Source: JBFAPK01 sp040676675
GTDB taxonomy: Bacteria > Actinomycetota > Actinomycetes > Mycobacteriales > Micromonosporaceae
Assembly: GCF_040676675.1 (NCBI RefSeq)
Contig: NZ_JBFAPK010000023.1
Span: 62,001 to 126,000 of the forward strand
DNA: 64,000 nucleotides
Direction: 5' to 3'
The notes under the pieces were generated by a model, which saw only the letters and a program-made list of their open reading frames with translations, did no database searches and was not told the DNA's origin. Shown piece after piece: positions 34,368 through 45,036 of this stretch. How positions within the stretch are numbered: the first letter of the stretch is position 1; each line of letters starts with the position of its first letter. The position numbers and the translations under genes were made by a program.

Positions 34368-34389
34368 GGTCGGCCGGCACCGGCCGACC
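34368..34389 (-). terminator. Hairpin after pth
   Basis: Perfect 10-bp arms GGTCGGCCGG / CCGGCCGACC with a 2-base loop, between the pth stop and the cysQ start. It probably terminates pth or shapes the cysQ leader. Confidence 0.5.
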
Positions 34390-34486
34390 CGCATCTGACG
34401 CAGACTAACCGACCCGGACCCCGCCGGGCGGGCCGTCGGCGGGTACCCGTCGGATATCCGCCCCGGCTCGACCCGACGGCACGCCG

Positions 34487-35083
34487 TCAGCCGCCGTGGT
34501 ACGCGTTCTGCGCCCACTCCAGGCCCCGGGTCACGACGGACTCCACCACGTCCGCCGCCCGGTCCACCAGGAACTCCAGCTCCTTGCGCTCGGTGCTGGA
34601 GAAGTCCGACAGGACGAAGTCCGCCGGATCCTGCCGCCCCGGCGGGCGGCCGATGCCGAACCGCACCCGGATGTAGTCCTTCGTCCCGAGCGACTTGGAC
34701 ATCGAGCGCAGCCCGTTGTGCCCGCCCTCGCCGCCGCCGGACTTCGCCCGCAGCTGGCCGTAGGCGATGTCCAGCTCGTCGTGGACCGCGACCACCTGGC
34801 CCGGCGGCACCTTGTAGAACTGGGCCAGGGCGGCGACCGGGCCGCCCGAGAGGTTCATGTACGTCATCGGCTTGGCCAGCACCACCCGCGGCCCACCGAT
34901 CCCGAGCCGCCCCTCGGCGACCTCCGCCACCGCCCGGCGGTGCCGGCCGAACTTCGCGCCGATCCGGCCGGCCAGCAGGTCGACCACCATGAAGCCGACG
35001 TTGTGGCGGTTACCGGCGTACTCCTTGCCGGGGTTGCCGAGCCCGACCAGCAGCCACGGGTGAGCCTCGTCCGACACCTTCAC
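34487..35083 (-). CDS. pth: Peptidyl-tRNA hydrolase
   Basis: Enzyme of 198 residues that releases tRNA from stalled peptidyl-tRNA. The N-terminus carries GLGNPGKEYAGNRHNVGFMV with the catalytic Asn and His; VLAKPMTYMNLSG and VHDELD (catalytic Asp) follow. Length and motifs are canonical. It is the distal gene after rplY on the same strand; a 13-bp hairpin lies between them. The order glmU-prs-rplY-pth is conserved in actinomycetes. Confidence 0.97.
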   Translation of the reverse strand: MKVSDEAHPWLLVGLGNPGKEYAGNRHNVGFMVVDLLAGRIGAKFGRHRRAVAEVAEGRLGIGGPRVVLAKPMTYMNLSGGPVAALAQFYKVPPGQVVAVHDELDIAYGQLRAKSGGGEGGHNGLRSMSKSLGTKDYIRVRFGIGRPPGRQDPADFVLSDFSSTERKELEFLVDRAADVVESVVTRGLEWAQNAYHGG

Positions 35084-35103
35084 ATCCTCGCCGAAGTACG
35101 GAA

Positions 35104-35133
35104 CAGGCGCCGCCGACGGGTCGGCGGCGCCTG
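35104..35133 (-). terminator. Hairpin between rplY and pth
   Basis: Perfect 13-bp stem CAGGCGCCGCCGA / TCGGCGGCGCCTG with a 4-base loop, 14 bases after the rplY stop. It is a likely terminator that lowers read-through into pth. Confidence 0.8.
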
Positions 35134-35147
35134 GGGCACGGTACGGA

Positions 35148-35819
35148 TCAGGCCTCGGCGGGCGCCTGGGCCTGGTCGGCCGACTCGGCCGCCGCCTCGG
35201 CGGCCTCCGCGGCCTCGGCCTCGGTCGCCTCCTCCTCGGCCGGCTCCGGGCCCTCGGACTCGAGCTGCTCGGCGGTCGGGGCGGCGGTGATCACGACGAG
35301 CACCGCGTCCGGGTCGGCGGCGAGCTCGACGCCGGTGGGCAGCTTGACGTCCTTGGCGGTGATCTGCGCACCGACCTCGAGGCCCTCGATCGAGACCTCC
35401 AGGGCCTCCGGCAGCCGGGTCGCGTCGGCGTTGACCGAGAGGGTGTCGTGCTCGTGCATCACCAGCGTGTCGCGGGCCGGCTCGCCGGTGAGCTGCACCG
35501 GTACGTCGACGGTGACCTTCTCGCCACGGCGGACGAGCAGCAGGTCGACGTGCTCGAAGGTGTCCTTGATCGGGTCACGCTGGATCGCCTTCGGCAGGGC
35601 GAGCGCCTGGGTGCCGTCGCTGATCTCGATCGTGAAGAGCTGGTTGGCGCCACCGTGCCGGATCGCGGCGGCGAACTCGCGGGCGGGAAGGGCGATGTGC
35701 TTGGGCTTCTCGCCATGGCCGTACAGCACGGCGGGCACCTTGCCGGCCCGACGGGTACGACGGGCACCACCCTTGCCGAATTCGGTACGGGGCTCGGCGC
35801 TGATCTTTACCTCGGACAC
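35148..35819 (-). CDS. rplY: 50S ribosomal protein L25/CTC
   Basis: Two-domain L25 (CTC/TL5) protein of 223 residues that binds 5S rRNA. The N-terminal L25 domain starts at SEVKISAEPRTEFGKGGAR and continues with VPAVLYGHGEKPKHIALP; the beta-rich TL5 domain follows, and the last 40 residues are an acidic Ala/Glu tail. GTG 35819 has GGAG 7 bases upstream. A TAGACT hexamer on the minus strand (35997-36002) is a candidate -10 box of its promoter. Confidence 0.95.
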   Translation of the reverse strand: MSEVKISAEPRTEFGKGGARRTRRAGKVPAVLYGHGEKPKHIALPAREFAAAIRHGGANQLFTIEISDGTQALALPKAIQRDPIKDTFEHVDLLLVRRGEKVTVDVPVQLTGEPARDTLVMHEHDTLSVNADATRLPEALEVSIEGLEVGAQITAKDVKLPTGVELAADPDAVLVVITAAPTAEQLESEGPEPAEEEATEAEAAEAAEAAAESADQAQAPAEA

Positions 35820-36104
35820 GGCAAAACTCCTGATACGGTCGCTTACGGCGGTACGTCGACTGGCGGTGCCGGGGCGGGGGGCTCGCTGGGGCTCTTGCGT
35901 ACATGAACACTGCCCGGAGCACCGCGTCGATGACGGCGCCTCCGTGCGGCGCTCGCTCAGCGGCCCGCAGGGCACCCTCGCCGTGGCAACCGGACTAGTC
36001 TACCCGAGGCCAGCCGCCACCCTGCAGGCCGGTACCCACACCCGCCGCGGGCACCCGTCCGCACCCACACCGGCGCGTACCCGCGGCCGGGCGGCGGGCA
36101 GGCG

Positions 36105-37085
36105 TCAGCTCAGACCGCCGAAGAGCGTCGTCACCGAACCGTCGTCGAAGACCTCGCGGATCGCCCGCGCCAGCAGCGGCGCGATCGACAGCACCGTCAG
36201 CTTGTCCAGGCGCTTCTCCGGCGGCAGCGGCAGCGTGTTGGTCACCACGACCTCGCTGATCCGGCTGTTCTTCAGCTTCTCGGTCGCCGGGTCCGACAGC
36301 AGCGCGTGCGTCGCCGCGACCAGCACCTCCGAGGCGCCCGCCTCGTTCAGGATCTCGGCCGCCTTGCAGATGGTGCCGCCAGTGTCGATCATGTCGTCGA
36401 CGATCAGGCAGACCCGGCCCTCCACGTCACCGACGACCCGGTTGGCGACCACCTGGTTCGGCTTGAGCGGGTCGCGGGTCTTGTGGATGAAAGCCAGTGG
36501 GCAGCCGCCGAGCCGGTCGGTCCAGCGCTCGGCCACCCGTACCCGGCCCGAGTCGGGCGCCACCACCGTGAGCGGACGGCCGGCGTACTTGCGCTCCACG
36601 TACTCGGCCAGGATGTCCATCGCGAAGAGGTGGTCCACCGGCCCGTCGAAGAAGCCTTGGATCTGCGCGGTGTGCAGGTCCACCGTCAGGATCCGGTTCG
36701 CGCCCGCCGTCTTCAGCAGGTCCGCCACCAGCCGCGCCGAGATCGGCTCCCGGCCGCGGTGCTTCTTGTCCTGCCGGGCGTACGGGTAGAACGGCAGGAC
36801 CACGGTGATCCGCTTCGCCGAACCGCGCTTCAGCGCGTCGATCATGATCAGGGTCTCCATGACCCACTTGTTGACACCGTGGGTCACCGACTGCACCACG
36901 AAGGCGTCGGACCCGCGCACGGAGTCCTTGAACCGTACGAAGATCTCGCCGTTGGCGAACTCGTACGAATCGGCGGGTGTCGGCGCCACGCCGAGCACCT
37001 CGCCGAGTTCCTGCGCCAACTCCGGAAATCCCCGGCCGGAGAAGAGCATCAGGCTCTTACGGTTTTCGGCGACGATGCTACCCAT
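36105..37085 (-). CDS. prs: Ribose-phosphate pyrophosphokinase
   Basis: PRPP synthetase of 326 residues. ATG 37085 gives MGSIVAENRKSLMLFSGRGF; the frame is open upstream but without homology. Motifs: RQDKKHRGREPISARLVADL (ATP loop region), and the PRPP-binding loop VDDMIDTGGTICKAAEIL near residue 225. It makes PRPP for nucleotide, His and Trp synthesis. It lies 49 bases after glmU and is probably cotranscribed with it. Confidence 0.97.
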   Translation of the reverse strand: MGSIVAENRKSLMLFSGRGFPELAQELGEVLGVAPTPADSYEFANGEIFVRFKDSVRGSDAFVVQSVTHGVNKWVMETLIMIDALKRGSAKRITVVLPFYPYARQDKKHRGREPISARLVADLLKTAGANRILTVDLHTAQIQGFFDGPVDHLFAMDILAEYVERKYAGRPLTVVAPDSGRVRVAERWTDRLGGCPLAFIHKTRDPLKPNQVVANRVVGDVEGRVCLIVDDMIDTGGTICKAAEILNEAGASEVLVAATHALLSDPATEKLKNSRISEVVVTNTLPLPPEKRLDKLTVLSIAPLLARAIREVFDDGSVTTLFGGLS

Positions 37086-37134
37086 CGGCTCGTCTGCTCC
37101 CGTTAGTCGGTGGTTCCCGGCGGTAGACCAGGGA

Positions 37135-38793
37135 CTATTCGGTTGCAGTATGTCCCGCCCCCGACCCACCGCCGACCCCGTGAGGCCGGCCGTGGGCTTG
37201 GTCACCCTGGCTTGCGTCGACCACCGGCGAGCCGGCACCCTCCGCCGACCCCACCGAAGTACCCGGCTGGTCCGAAATCACTCGCCCACCCACCGCCGGT
37301 GCCGCCGGATCCGCCGGCACCTCGATCTCCACGGCCACCTCGGCGGCGTCCGTCGGGGTCACCACCCCGGCCGAACGCGCGGCCCGGGCCGCCTCGGCCG
37401 CCGCGGTACCCGCCCGCCGGCGCTCCACCCAGCCCTCGACGTTGCGCTGCCGGGCCCGCGCCACACCCATCGCCCCCGGCGGTACGTCGTCGACGATCAC
37501 CGACCCGGCGGCCGTGTACGCGCCGTCGCCGACCTCCACCGGCGCCACGAACATGTTGTCCGCCCCGGTCCGGGCGTGGCTCCCGATCACCGTCCGGTGC
37601 TTGGCGACACCGTCGTAGTTCACGAAGACCGTCGCGGCACCGATGTTGCTCTGCTCGCCGATCGTGGCGTCACCCACGTACGACAGGTGCGGCACCTTCG
37701 AGCCGTCACCGATCTCCGCGTTCTTGGTCTCGACGAAGGTGCCGACCTTGGTGGCGACCCCCAGCCGGGACCCGGGGCGCAGGTACGCGTAGGGGCCGAC
37801 GCTGGCCCTGGGGCCGACCTCCGCCCCGACCGCGTGGCTGCGCAGCACCGTGGCGCCGGCACCGACCGTACTGTCGATCAGCGTGACGTCGGGACCGATC
37901 CTGGCCTCCGCGCCGACCGTCGTGGCGCCCCGCAACTGGGTGTTCTGGTCCACCAGCGCGTCGCGCTCCAGCGTGACCGTGACGTCGATCCAGGTCGTCT
38001 CCGGGTCCAGCAGGGTCACCCCGGACCGCATCCACGCCAGGTTCACCCGGTCCCGCAGCAGCCGGCGCAGCCCCGCCAGCTCGGCCCGGTCGTTGCAGCC
38101 CAGCGTCTCGGTCGCGTCCGCGGCCACGTGCACCGCCACCGGCTCGCCGACCGCGACGAGCAGGCCGAAGACGTCGGTGAGGTACTCCTCGCCCTGGTCG
38201 TTGTCGGTTGAGAGCTTGCGCAGCGCGTCGCGCAGCCGGGCGGCGTCGAACGCGTAGATCCCGGCGTTGATCTCCCGGATGCCACGCTGGGCCGGGGTGG
38301 CGTCGCGCTCCTCGACAATCTGCTCGAACCGGCCGGCGTCGTCGCGCACGATCCGGCCGAGTCCGGTCGGGTCGGGCACCTCGGCGGCCAGTACGGTGGC
38401 CGCCGCGGCGGCGCTCTCGTGCGCCTCGACCAGCGCCGCGACCGTCTCGGCGCGCAGCAACGGCACGTCGCCGTTGAGCACCACCACGGTGCCGGCGGCG
38501 TCCGGCGCGGCGTCGAGCGCCGTACGCACCGCGTGACCAGTGCCCCGCTGTTCGGCCTGCAACACGGGCTCGGCCGTCGGGGCGACCTCGGCGAGGTGGC
38601 CGGCGACCTGGTCGGCGCCGTAACCGACCACGACCAGGGTGCGCTCGGCCCCGAGCGGCGCCGCCGCGGTCAGCGCGTGCCCGAGCAGGGTACGGCCGAG
38701 CAGCGGGTGCAGCACCTTGGGCAGCGCCGACTTCATCCGTTTGCCCTCACCCGCGGCGAGAACGACGACGGTACGGGCACGGGGCTGGGACAC
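37135..38793 (-). CDS. glmU: Bifunctional GlcNAc-1-P uridyltransferase/GlcN-1-P acetyltransferase
   Basis: GlmU of about 552 residues making UDP-GlcNAc for peptidoglycan. The uridyltransferase half starts with VVVLAAGEGKRMKSALPKVL near residue 8; the left-handed beta helix of hexapeptide repeats fills the second half (IGDGSKVPHLSYVGDATIG, VAPVEVGDGAYTAAGS). GTG 38793 has GGGAG 7 bases upstream. The C-terminus runs about 60-80 residues longer than in most homologues, with an acidic, low-complexity end. Together with prs downstream it forms the conserved glmU-prs pair. Confidence 0.96.
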   Translation of the reverse strand: MSQPRARTVVVLAAGEGKRMKSALPKVLHPLLGRTLLGHALTAAAPLGAERTLVVVGYGADQVAGHLAEVAPTAEPVLQAEQRGTGHAVRTALDAAPDAAGTVVVLNGDVPLLRAETVAALVEAHESAAAAATVLAAEVPDPTGLGRIVRDDAGRFEQIVEERDATPAQRGIREINAGIYAFDAARLRDALRKLSTDNDQGEEYLTDVFGLLVAVGEPVAVHVAADATETLGCNDRAELAGLRRLLRDRVNLAWMRSGVTLLDPETTWIDVTVTLERDALVDQNTQLRGATTVGAEARIGPDVTLIDSTVGAGATVLRSHAVGAEVGPRASVGPYAYLRPGSRLGVATKVGTFVETKNAEIGDGSKVPHLSYVGDATIGEQSNIGAATVFVNYDGVAKHRTVIGSHARTGADNMFVAPVEVGDGAYTAAGSVIVDDVPPGAMGVARARQRNVEGWVERRRAGTAAAEAARAARSAGVVTPTDAAEVAVEIEVPADPAAPAVGGRVISDQPGTSVGSAEGAGSPVVDASQGDQAHGRPHGVGGGSGAGHTATE

Positions 38794-38903
38794 GAGAAAG
38801 CTCCCGTCGAGCGGCTGGGCAGTCTGCGGCCTCATGCTAACCGGGCGGACTGGCCAGGGCTTCGGACTCCCTGCCATCGACGCGCAACGGACATAAGACC
38901 CAG

Positions 38904-38975
38904 CTCGGCCGTCAGGACTCGAACCTGAAACACAAGAACCAAAATCTTGGGTGTTGCCAATTACACCACGGCCGA
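38904..38975 (-). tRNA. tRNA-Gln (anticodon TTG)
   Basis: 72-base cloverleaf on the minus strand. The acceptor pairs TCGGCCG with CGGCCGA, discriminator G. The anticodon stem is CAAGA/TCTTG with loop TTTTGGT, giving anticodon TTG (reads CAA Gln). The T arm is TCAGG-TTCGAGT-CCTGA. The CCA end is not encoded. A frameshifted HTH gene follows directly downstream. Confidence 0.96.
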
Positions 38976-39022
38976 AAGTGTGCGGAGCCAGACTAACGGC
39001 CTTGCCCCGCACAGGCTACCTG

Positions 39023-39857
39023 CTATCCCTTCGTCCTGCTCAGGCCGGTGACTACGCCTTCAACCAACCAGTACAACTCCTTACTCCGCGGCACATCGAC
39101 AACTAGGCAACCGTGGTAGTCCTCGCCCGTGTTGTAGCGCGAGGTCTTGGGCGCGTGGCGCTTCAGCGTTGCGCGACGGAACCTCTCGATCGGCAGGCTC
39201 AGCTCCCGCACCCACCAGGCCACCGCGGCATCGACGTCAGCAGACTCATGGAATGCTGACCCGGTAGCTCGGGACGGTTCGCTCCACTCCACACGACTCT
39301 AGGAAGCGCAAGAAGAGCGCGAGCAGCCGCACGTCGCTGTTGATGAGCTGGAGTCGGTCGTCGCGGCGCCACGGCCTCGACTTTGTCCCTTCGCACCAGA
39401 AGATAGCCGCCCCGAGCAGGAGCAGATCACGGTCGTCGATCGGACCGATCCGATCAACAGCTCGTTCGTGCACCTCAGCACGCGCTCTCTCCCGATCGAT
39501 CCGATGTTCAGCCCAGCGCGCCTCGTTCATGGCCTTGCTGCGAGCACGTCTCTTTGCCGCCTGGTCCGCATCCGTGCCCGGCGGCAGCTGCCGGACCCAC
39601 TGGTAGACGGTGGACTTCGCGACGCCCAACTCGCCGGCGATCTCGTTGACCGACCATCCCTCGCCGCGCAGCTCGACGGCGCGGGCGCGCAGTCCGTCCT
39701 TGGCGTTCGGCCGCCGGGTCCATTCCGGCGGCGGTACGCCCCGGAGCAGCTCGTACAGCCGGCCCTTGCCGATGCCGAGCCGGGCCTGGATCTGGCGAGC
39801 GGAGAGCCGCTCGACGGTACGCAGCCGGCGCACCTCGTCGGCGAGAGGATCGGCCAT
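39023..39857 (-). pseudogene. Frameshifted HTH-domain protein beside tRNA-Gln
   Basis: Two overlapping frames form one gene. Codons from ATG 39857 encode two helix-turn-helix segments (LSARQIQARLGIGKGRLYEL, WSVNEIAGELGVAKSTVYQW), a basic linker and LLLLGAAIFWCEGTKS; this frame ends at YRVSIP with a stop. The other frame continues with HESADVDAAVAWWVREL and ends YWLVEGVVTGLSR. Removing one G at 39250-39251 restores ...YRVSI-HESAD... . From memory, intact actinobacterial homologues have this joined form. It is either a real frameshift or a sequence error. A TAATCT hexamer 7 bases before the ATG suggests a leaderless start. Confidence 0.85.
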
Positions 39858-40040
39858 GAGCAGCAGATTAGAACGTACGTACGACGGATCGCCGTCGCGG
39901 CGACGGCGCCCGACCCGGTCTCCTGGCACGCTCCCCCGGCACGCCGGAGCCGCCCGTCGAACCAGCCGGCGAGCTGCCGATCCGGGTGCCGGTACGACGA
40001 CGACCGTCCATGCCTCCCAGGCAACTGCCAGAAACTCGTC

Positions 40041-40084
40041 CGTAGCGAGCTACGCGAGCGTAGGTTACGGTGACGTAGGCGTAA
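40041..40084. promoter_or_regulatory. Cluster of TACG/CGTA palindromes before the desaturase
   Basis: CTACGC-GA-GCGTAG (40050-40063) is a perfect inverted repeat, and 40065-40084 has outer arms TTACG/CGTAA with an inner TACG-GTGA-CGTA. The two TACG-N4-CGTA cores are 15 bases apart, about one and a half helical turns. CGTA at 40041 adds a half-site. These are likely operator sites, perhaps for the TetR protein encoded after the desaturase. A small hairpin GCTGA-ATCA-TCAGC follows at 40088-40101. Confidence 0.7.
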
Positions 40085-40121
40085 GTTGCTGAATCATCAG
40101 CGTTCCCCACTGCGAGGTGCC

Positions 40122-41093
40122 ATGTCGACCGCTCTCCTCGAACCGCCCGCCAACACCGACACGAGGGGCCCGAAGCCGCTCACCGAAGGCGTCCAGTCCC
40201 CCGGGATCCTGGTCGCCCTCTGGTCCTTCGTCGTGATCCCGTTCCTCGCCCTGATCGCCGCCGTGCCGGCAGCCTGGGGCGGCTGGCTGACCTGGACCGA
40301 CGTGGCCATCGCCCTGGTCTGGTACGTGGTCGCCGGGCTCGGCATCACGGTCGGCTTCCACCGCTACTTCACGCACGGCTCGTTCAAGGCCAAGCGGTGG
40401 CTGCGGGTGACCCTGGCGGTCGCCGGTTCGTTGGCGGTCGAGGGCGACATCACCCAGTGGGTCGCCGACCACCGGCGCCACCACGCCTTCTCCGATCTCG
40501 ACGGCGACCCGCACTCGCCGTGGCGCTTCGGTACCAGCGTCTGGGGGCTGACCAAGGGCCTCTTCCACGCGCACGTCGGGTGGCTGTTCCACCGGGAACT
40601 CTCCAACCGGGAGCGGTTCGCCCCGGACCTCCTCGCCGACAAGGACATCCGCCGCGTCACCGGGCTCTTCGGCCCGCTGGTGATCATCTCGGCGCTCGGT
40701 CCGGCGCTCGTGGGCGGCCTGGTCACCTGGTCCTGGACCGGCGCGCTGACCGCGTTCTTCTGGGCCGGCCTGGTGCGCATCGCCCTGCTGCACCACGTCA
40801 CCTGGTCGATCAACTCGGTCTGCCACGTCTACGGCGAGCGCCCGTTCGAGGTGCGCCAGGGCGACCGCGCCGCGAACTTCTGGCCGCTGGCGATCCTGTC
40901 CTTCGGCGAGAGCTGGCACAACCTGCACCACGCCGATCCGACCTCGGCGCGGCACGGGGTCCTACGCGGGCAGATCGACATCTCGGCCCGCACGATCTGG
41001 CTGCTGGAGAAGGTCGGCGCGGCGTACGACGTGCGCTGGCCGAAGCCGGAGCGGATCGCGGCGAAACTGGCGAAACCGGCCGCGTCCCAGTGA
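40122..41093 (+). CDS. Acyl-CoA (delta-9 type) fatty acid desaturase
   Basis: Membrane desaturase of 323 residues introducing a double bond into acyl-CoA or acyl-lipid chains. The three His boxes of the diiron site are visible: HRYFTH near residue 80, HRRHH near residue 120 and HNLHH near residue 270. There are four hydrophobic helices in two pairs (GILVALWSFVVIPFLALIAA; VAIALVWYVVAGLGITVGF; and two in the middle). ATG 40122 follows GAGG. It probably works in membrane fluidity control and may be regulated by the TetR protein encoded downstream and by the palindromes upstream. Confidence 0.94.
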   Translation: MSTALLEPPANTDTRGPKPLTEGVQSPGILVALWSFVVIPFLALIAAVPAAWGGWLTWTDVAIALVWYVVAGLGITVGFHRYFTHGSFKAKRWLRVTLAVAGSLAVEGDITQWVADHRRHHAFSDLDGDPHSPWRFGTSVWGLTKGLFHAHVGWLFHRELSNRERFAPDLLADKDIRRVTGLFGPLVIISALGPALVGGLVTWSWTGALTAFFWAGLVRIALLHHVTWSINSVCHVYGERPFEVRQGDRAANFWPLAILSFGESWHNLHHADPTSARHGVLRGQIDISARTIWLLEKVGAAYDVRWPKPERIAAKLAKPAASQ

Positions 41094-41224
41094 CCGACCT
41101 CTCTCCGGTCGTCCTGCCCGGCGACAGCGCCTGGCAGGATGGCCGGGTGAGCGAGGGCGGCGAGGGCAGCAGTAGACGCAACACCCGGAGGAACGGTATC
41201 GCCGAGCGCCAGCGAGGTGACGAG

Positions 41225-41917
41225 GTGGCAAACGGCTCGAGCACCGAGGGCGCCGGACCCCGGCGGTTGCCGGCCCAGGCGCCCCCACCCGCCAAGACGA
41301 GTTCCCGGGTACGGATGTCCGCGGCGCAGCGCCGCGAGCAACTGATCGTCATCGGCCGCCAGATCTTCGCCGAGCGCGGCTTCGACGCCACCTCGATCGA
41401 GGAGGTGGCGGCCCGGGCCAAGGTCTCGAAGCCGGTCGTCTACGAGCACTTCGGCGGCAAGGAGGGGCTCTACGCGGTGGTGGTGGACCGCGAGGTCCGC
41501 GCCCTGCTCGACCGGATCACCACGGCGCTGACCGCCGGACATCCCCGGGCCATGCTCGAACAGGCCGCGCTCGCCCTGCTCGGCTACATCGAGGAGGAGA
41601 CCAGCGGGTTCCGGGTGCTGGTACGCGAGTCGCCGCTGATGTCGGCGACCGGCAACTTCAGCAGCGTGATGAACGACGTGGGGCACCAGGTGGAGCACAT
41701 CCTGGGGGCCGAGTTCTCCAGCCGGGGCTACGACCCGAAGCTCGCCGAGCTGTACTCGCAGGCCCTGGTCGGCATGGTGGCGTTGACCGGCCGCTGGTGG
41801 CTGGAGGTCCGCAAGCCCCGCAAGGAAACCGTGGCGGCGCACCTGGTGAACCTGGCCTGGAACGGGCTGTCGCACCTGGAGCCGAAGCCGACGCTGCTCA
41901 CCCGGCGCGCGCGCTGA
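41225..41917 (+). CDS. TetR-family regulator downstream of the desaturase
   Basis: TetR regulator of about 230 residues. A disordered N-terminus is followed by the HTH (REQLIVIGRQIFAERGFDAT, SIEEVAARAKVSKPVVYEHF) around residues 40-85 and a C-terminal ligand domain. From memory it resembles a TetR group well conserved across actinobacteria, including mycobacteria. GTG 41225 with AGGTGA upstream is my choice; a GTG at 41148 is possible. Same strand as the desaturase, 131 bases after it, so it may read the acyl-CoA state, though this is inference. Confidence 0.88.
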   Translation: MANGSSTEGAGPRRLPAQAPPPAKTSSRVRMSAAQRREQLIVIGRQIFAERGFDATSIEEVAARAKVSKPVVYEHFGGKEGLYAVVVDREVRALLDRITTALTAGHPRAMLEQAALALLGYIEEETSGFRVLVRESPLMSATGNFSSVMNDVGHQVEHILGAEFSSRGYDPKLAELYSQALVGMVALTGRWWLEVRKPRKETVAAHLVNLAWNGLSHLEPKPTLLTRRAR

Positions 41918-41950
41918 CCGTACTGCCGGGGCATCCGGTCGGCGGGGCGG

Positions 41951-42409
41951 TCAGAGGGGGTTGCGGCGGTACGCCTGCTCGGCCTCGGCGCTCTCGTGCG
42001 GCCCGATCTTGTCGTACAGGCCGGTGGCGAGGAAGAGCAGGCCGAAGAGGAGCGAGACGATCACGGTCGACATCGAGAAGTTGAGGATGTTGGCGTCGGT
42101 CTGCAGGACCGACATCATCACCAGCCCGACGACCAGGAAGACCACTCCGGCCGTGAGGTTCATGAAGTGGCCGAGGTTGCCGCGGTGCAGCGCCCCGAAC
42201 AGCACGACCGCCCCGAAGACGACGGAGACCAGGGCGAACGCCAGGTTGGTACGGAGTCCGAGCACCCAGTGGCTGTTCCGGGAGAAGAGCGAGTCGTCCC
42301 AGGTCTCGAAGATGCCGAAGACGCCGAAGATCAGGATGTAGAGCCCGCTCAGCGCGGCGAGGACCCGGTACAGCGGCCGGGCCGGGTGGTTGACCGGGAT
42401 GTGCGCCAT
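41951..42409 (-). CDS. DUF4383 membrane protein
   Basis: DUF4383 protein of 152 residues with four membrane helices: VLAALSGLYILIFGVFGIFE, AFALVSVVFGAVVLFGAL, MNLTAGVVFLVVGLVMMSV and STVIVSLLFGLLFLATGLYD. It starts MAHIPVNHPARPLYRVLA, nearly the same as the next gene, so the two are tandem duplicates. Function unknown. Its ribosome site GGAGGTGG is partly buried in a 16-bp hairpin (42421-42466). Confidence 0.9.
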   Translation of the reverse strand: MAHIPVNHPARPLYRVLAALSGLYILIFGVFGIFETWDDSLFSRNSHWVLGLRTNLAFALVSVVFGAVVLFGALHRGNLGHFMNLTAGVVFLVVGLVMMSVLQTDANILNFSMSTVIVSLLFGLLFLATGLYDKIGPHESAEAEQAYRRNPL

Positions 42410-42420
42410 GCGCCTGCCAC

Positions 42421-42466
42421 CTCCGCTACGAGCGACTTTTCACCCGAATTGTCGCTCGTAGCGGAG
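42421..42466 (-). terminator. 16-bp hairpin between the DUF4383 genes, covering a ribosome site
   Basis: Perfect arms CTCCGCTACGAGCGAC / GTCGCTCGTAGCGGAG (42421-42436, 42451-42466) around a 14-base loop. On the minus strand the 3' arm ends in GCGGAG, the first half of the GGAGGTGG site of the gene starting at 42409. It may end transcription of the upstream copy and also hide this ribosome site. Confidence 0.82.
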
Positions 42467-42510
42467 AAGGTCGGACCCGGTTTCGCCGAAGCCCACCCGG
42501 GGCGGCGGCG

Positions 42511-42966
42511 TCAGAGCACCAGCCGCGCGTCCCGCCAGGCCTTGGCCTCCTCGTCGGTGCCGACCTTGCCGTACATGCCGGCCATCAGCAGCACCAGCCC
42601 GAGGAGCATCATGACGACGCAGGTGGCCAGCGAGTAGTCGAGGTAGTTCGCGTCGGTCCGCAGCAGCGCCAGCGAGCCGAGGCCGATCGCCTGGAAGAGG
42701 TAGCCGAACCACTTGTTGATCGCGACGTCGACGTTGCGGCCGATGAGTACGCCGATCAGCACGATCGCCCCGAGGGCGATCGAGAGTGCGGAGCCGGCCA
42801 GGTTGACGCCCTGTCCGAGGACGAGTTTGTCGTCCTGGGCGAACAGTTCGCCGTCCCCGGTCTGGAGCACGCCGAGGACACCGAAGATCACCAGATAGAT
42901 GCCGGTCAGCCCGCCGATGGCCCGGTAGACCGGCCGGGCGGGGTGATTGACGGGGTTGTGGGCCAT
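42511..42966 (-). CDS. DUF4383 membrane protein, second copy
   Basis: DUF4383 protein of 151 residues, paralogous to its neighbour: MAHNPVNHPARPVYRAIGG start, then four helices (LTGIYLVIFGVLGVLQ; SALSIALGAIVLIGVLIG; AIGLGSLALLR; CVVMMLLGLVLLMAGMYG). The C-terminal segment ends TDEEAKAWRDARLVL. Function unknown. ATG 42966 is chosen because both copies share this N-terminus. A perfect 12-bp palindrome ATCGTCGACGAT lies upstream at 43002-43013 and may be an operator. Confidence 0.9.
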   Translation of the reverse strand: MAHNPVNHPARPVYRAIGGLTGIYLVIFGVLGVLQTGDGELFAQDDKLVLGQGVNLAGSALSIALGAIVLIGVLIGRNVDVAINKWFGYLFQAIGLGSLALLRTDANYLDYSLATCVVMMLLGLVLLMAGMYGKVGTDEEAKAWRDARLVL

Positions 42967-43077
42967 GGTTCGAACTCTCCAACGCCGTGTGCCAGTGGGG
43001 GATCGTCGACGATTCTCCCGCATGCGCCCGGGTGACGCCGCACACCCCCGCCGGTCAGCCCCGCGCCGGCCGGTCGC

Positions 43078-44895
<1,818 letters not shown>

Positions 44896-45036
44896 CCACA
44901 CTCACCTTTCCACGATCAAGGCGTCCCGCCGGCCGGTGACGGCTCGGGAGGACGCCTGCGACGGTCAAGGGTACGCCCGCGGGGACCCGGGCGGGGCGGA
45001 CCGTCGCGGCCGGCGGGTTCCGGGCCGGCGGCCGGC

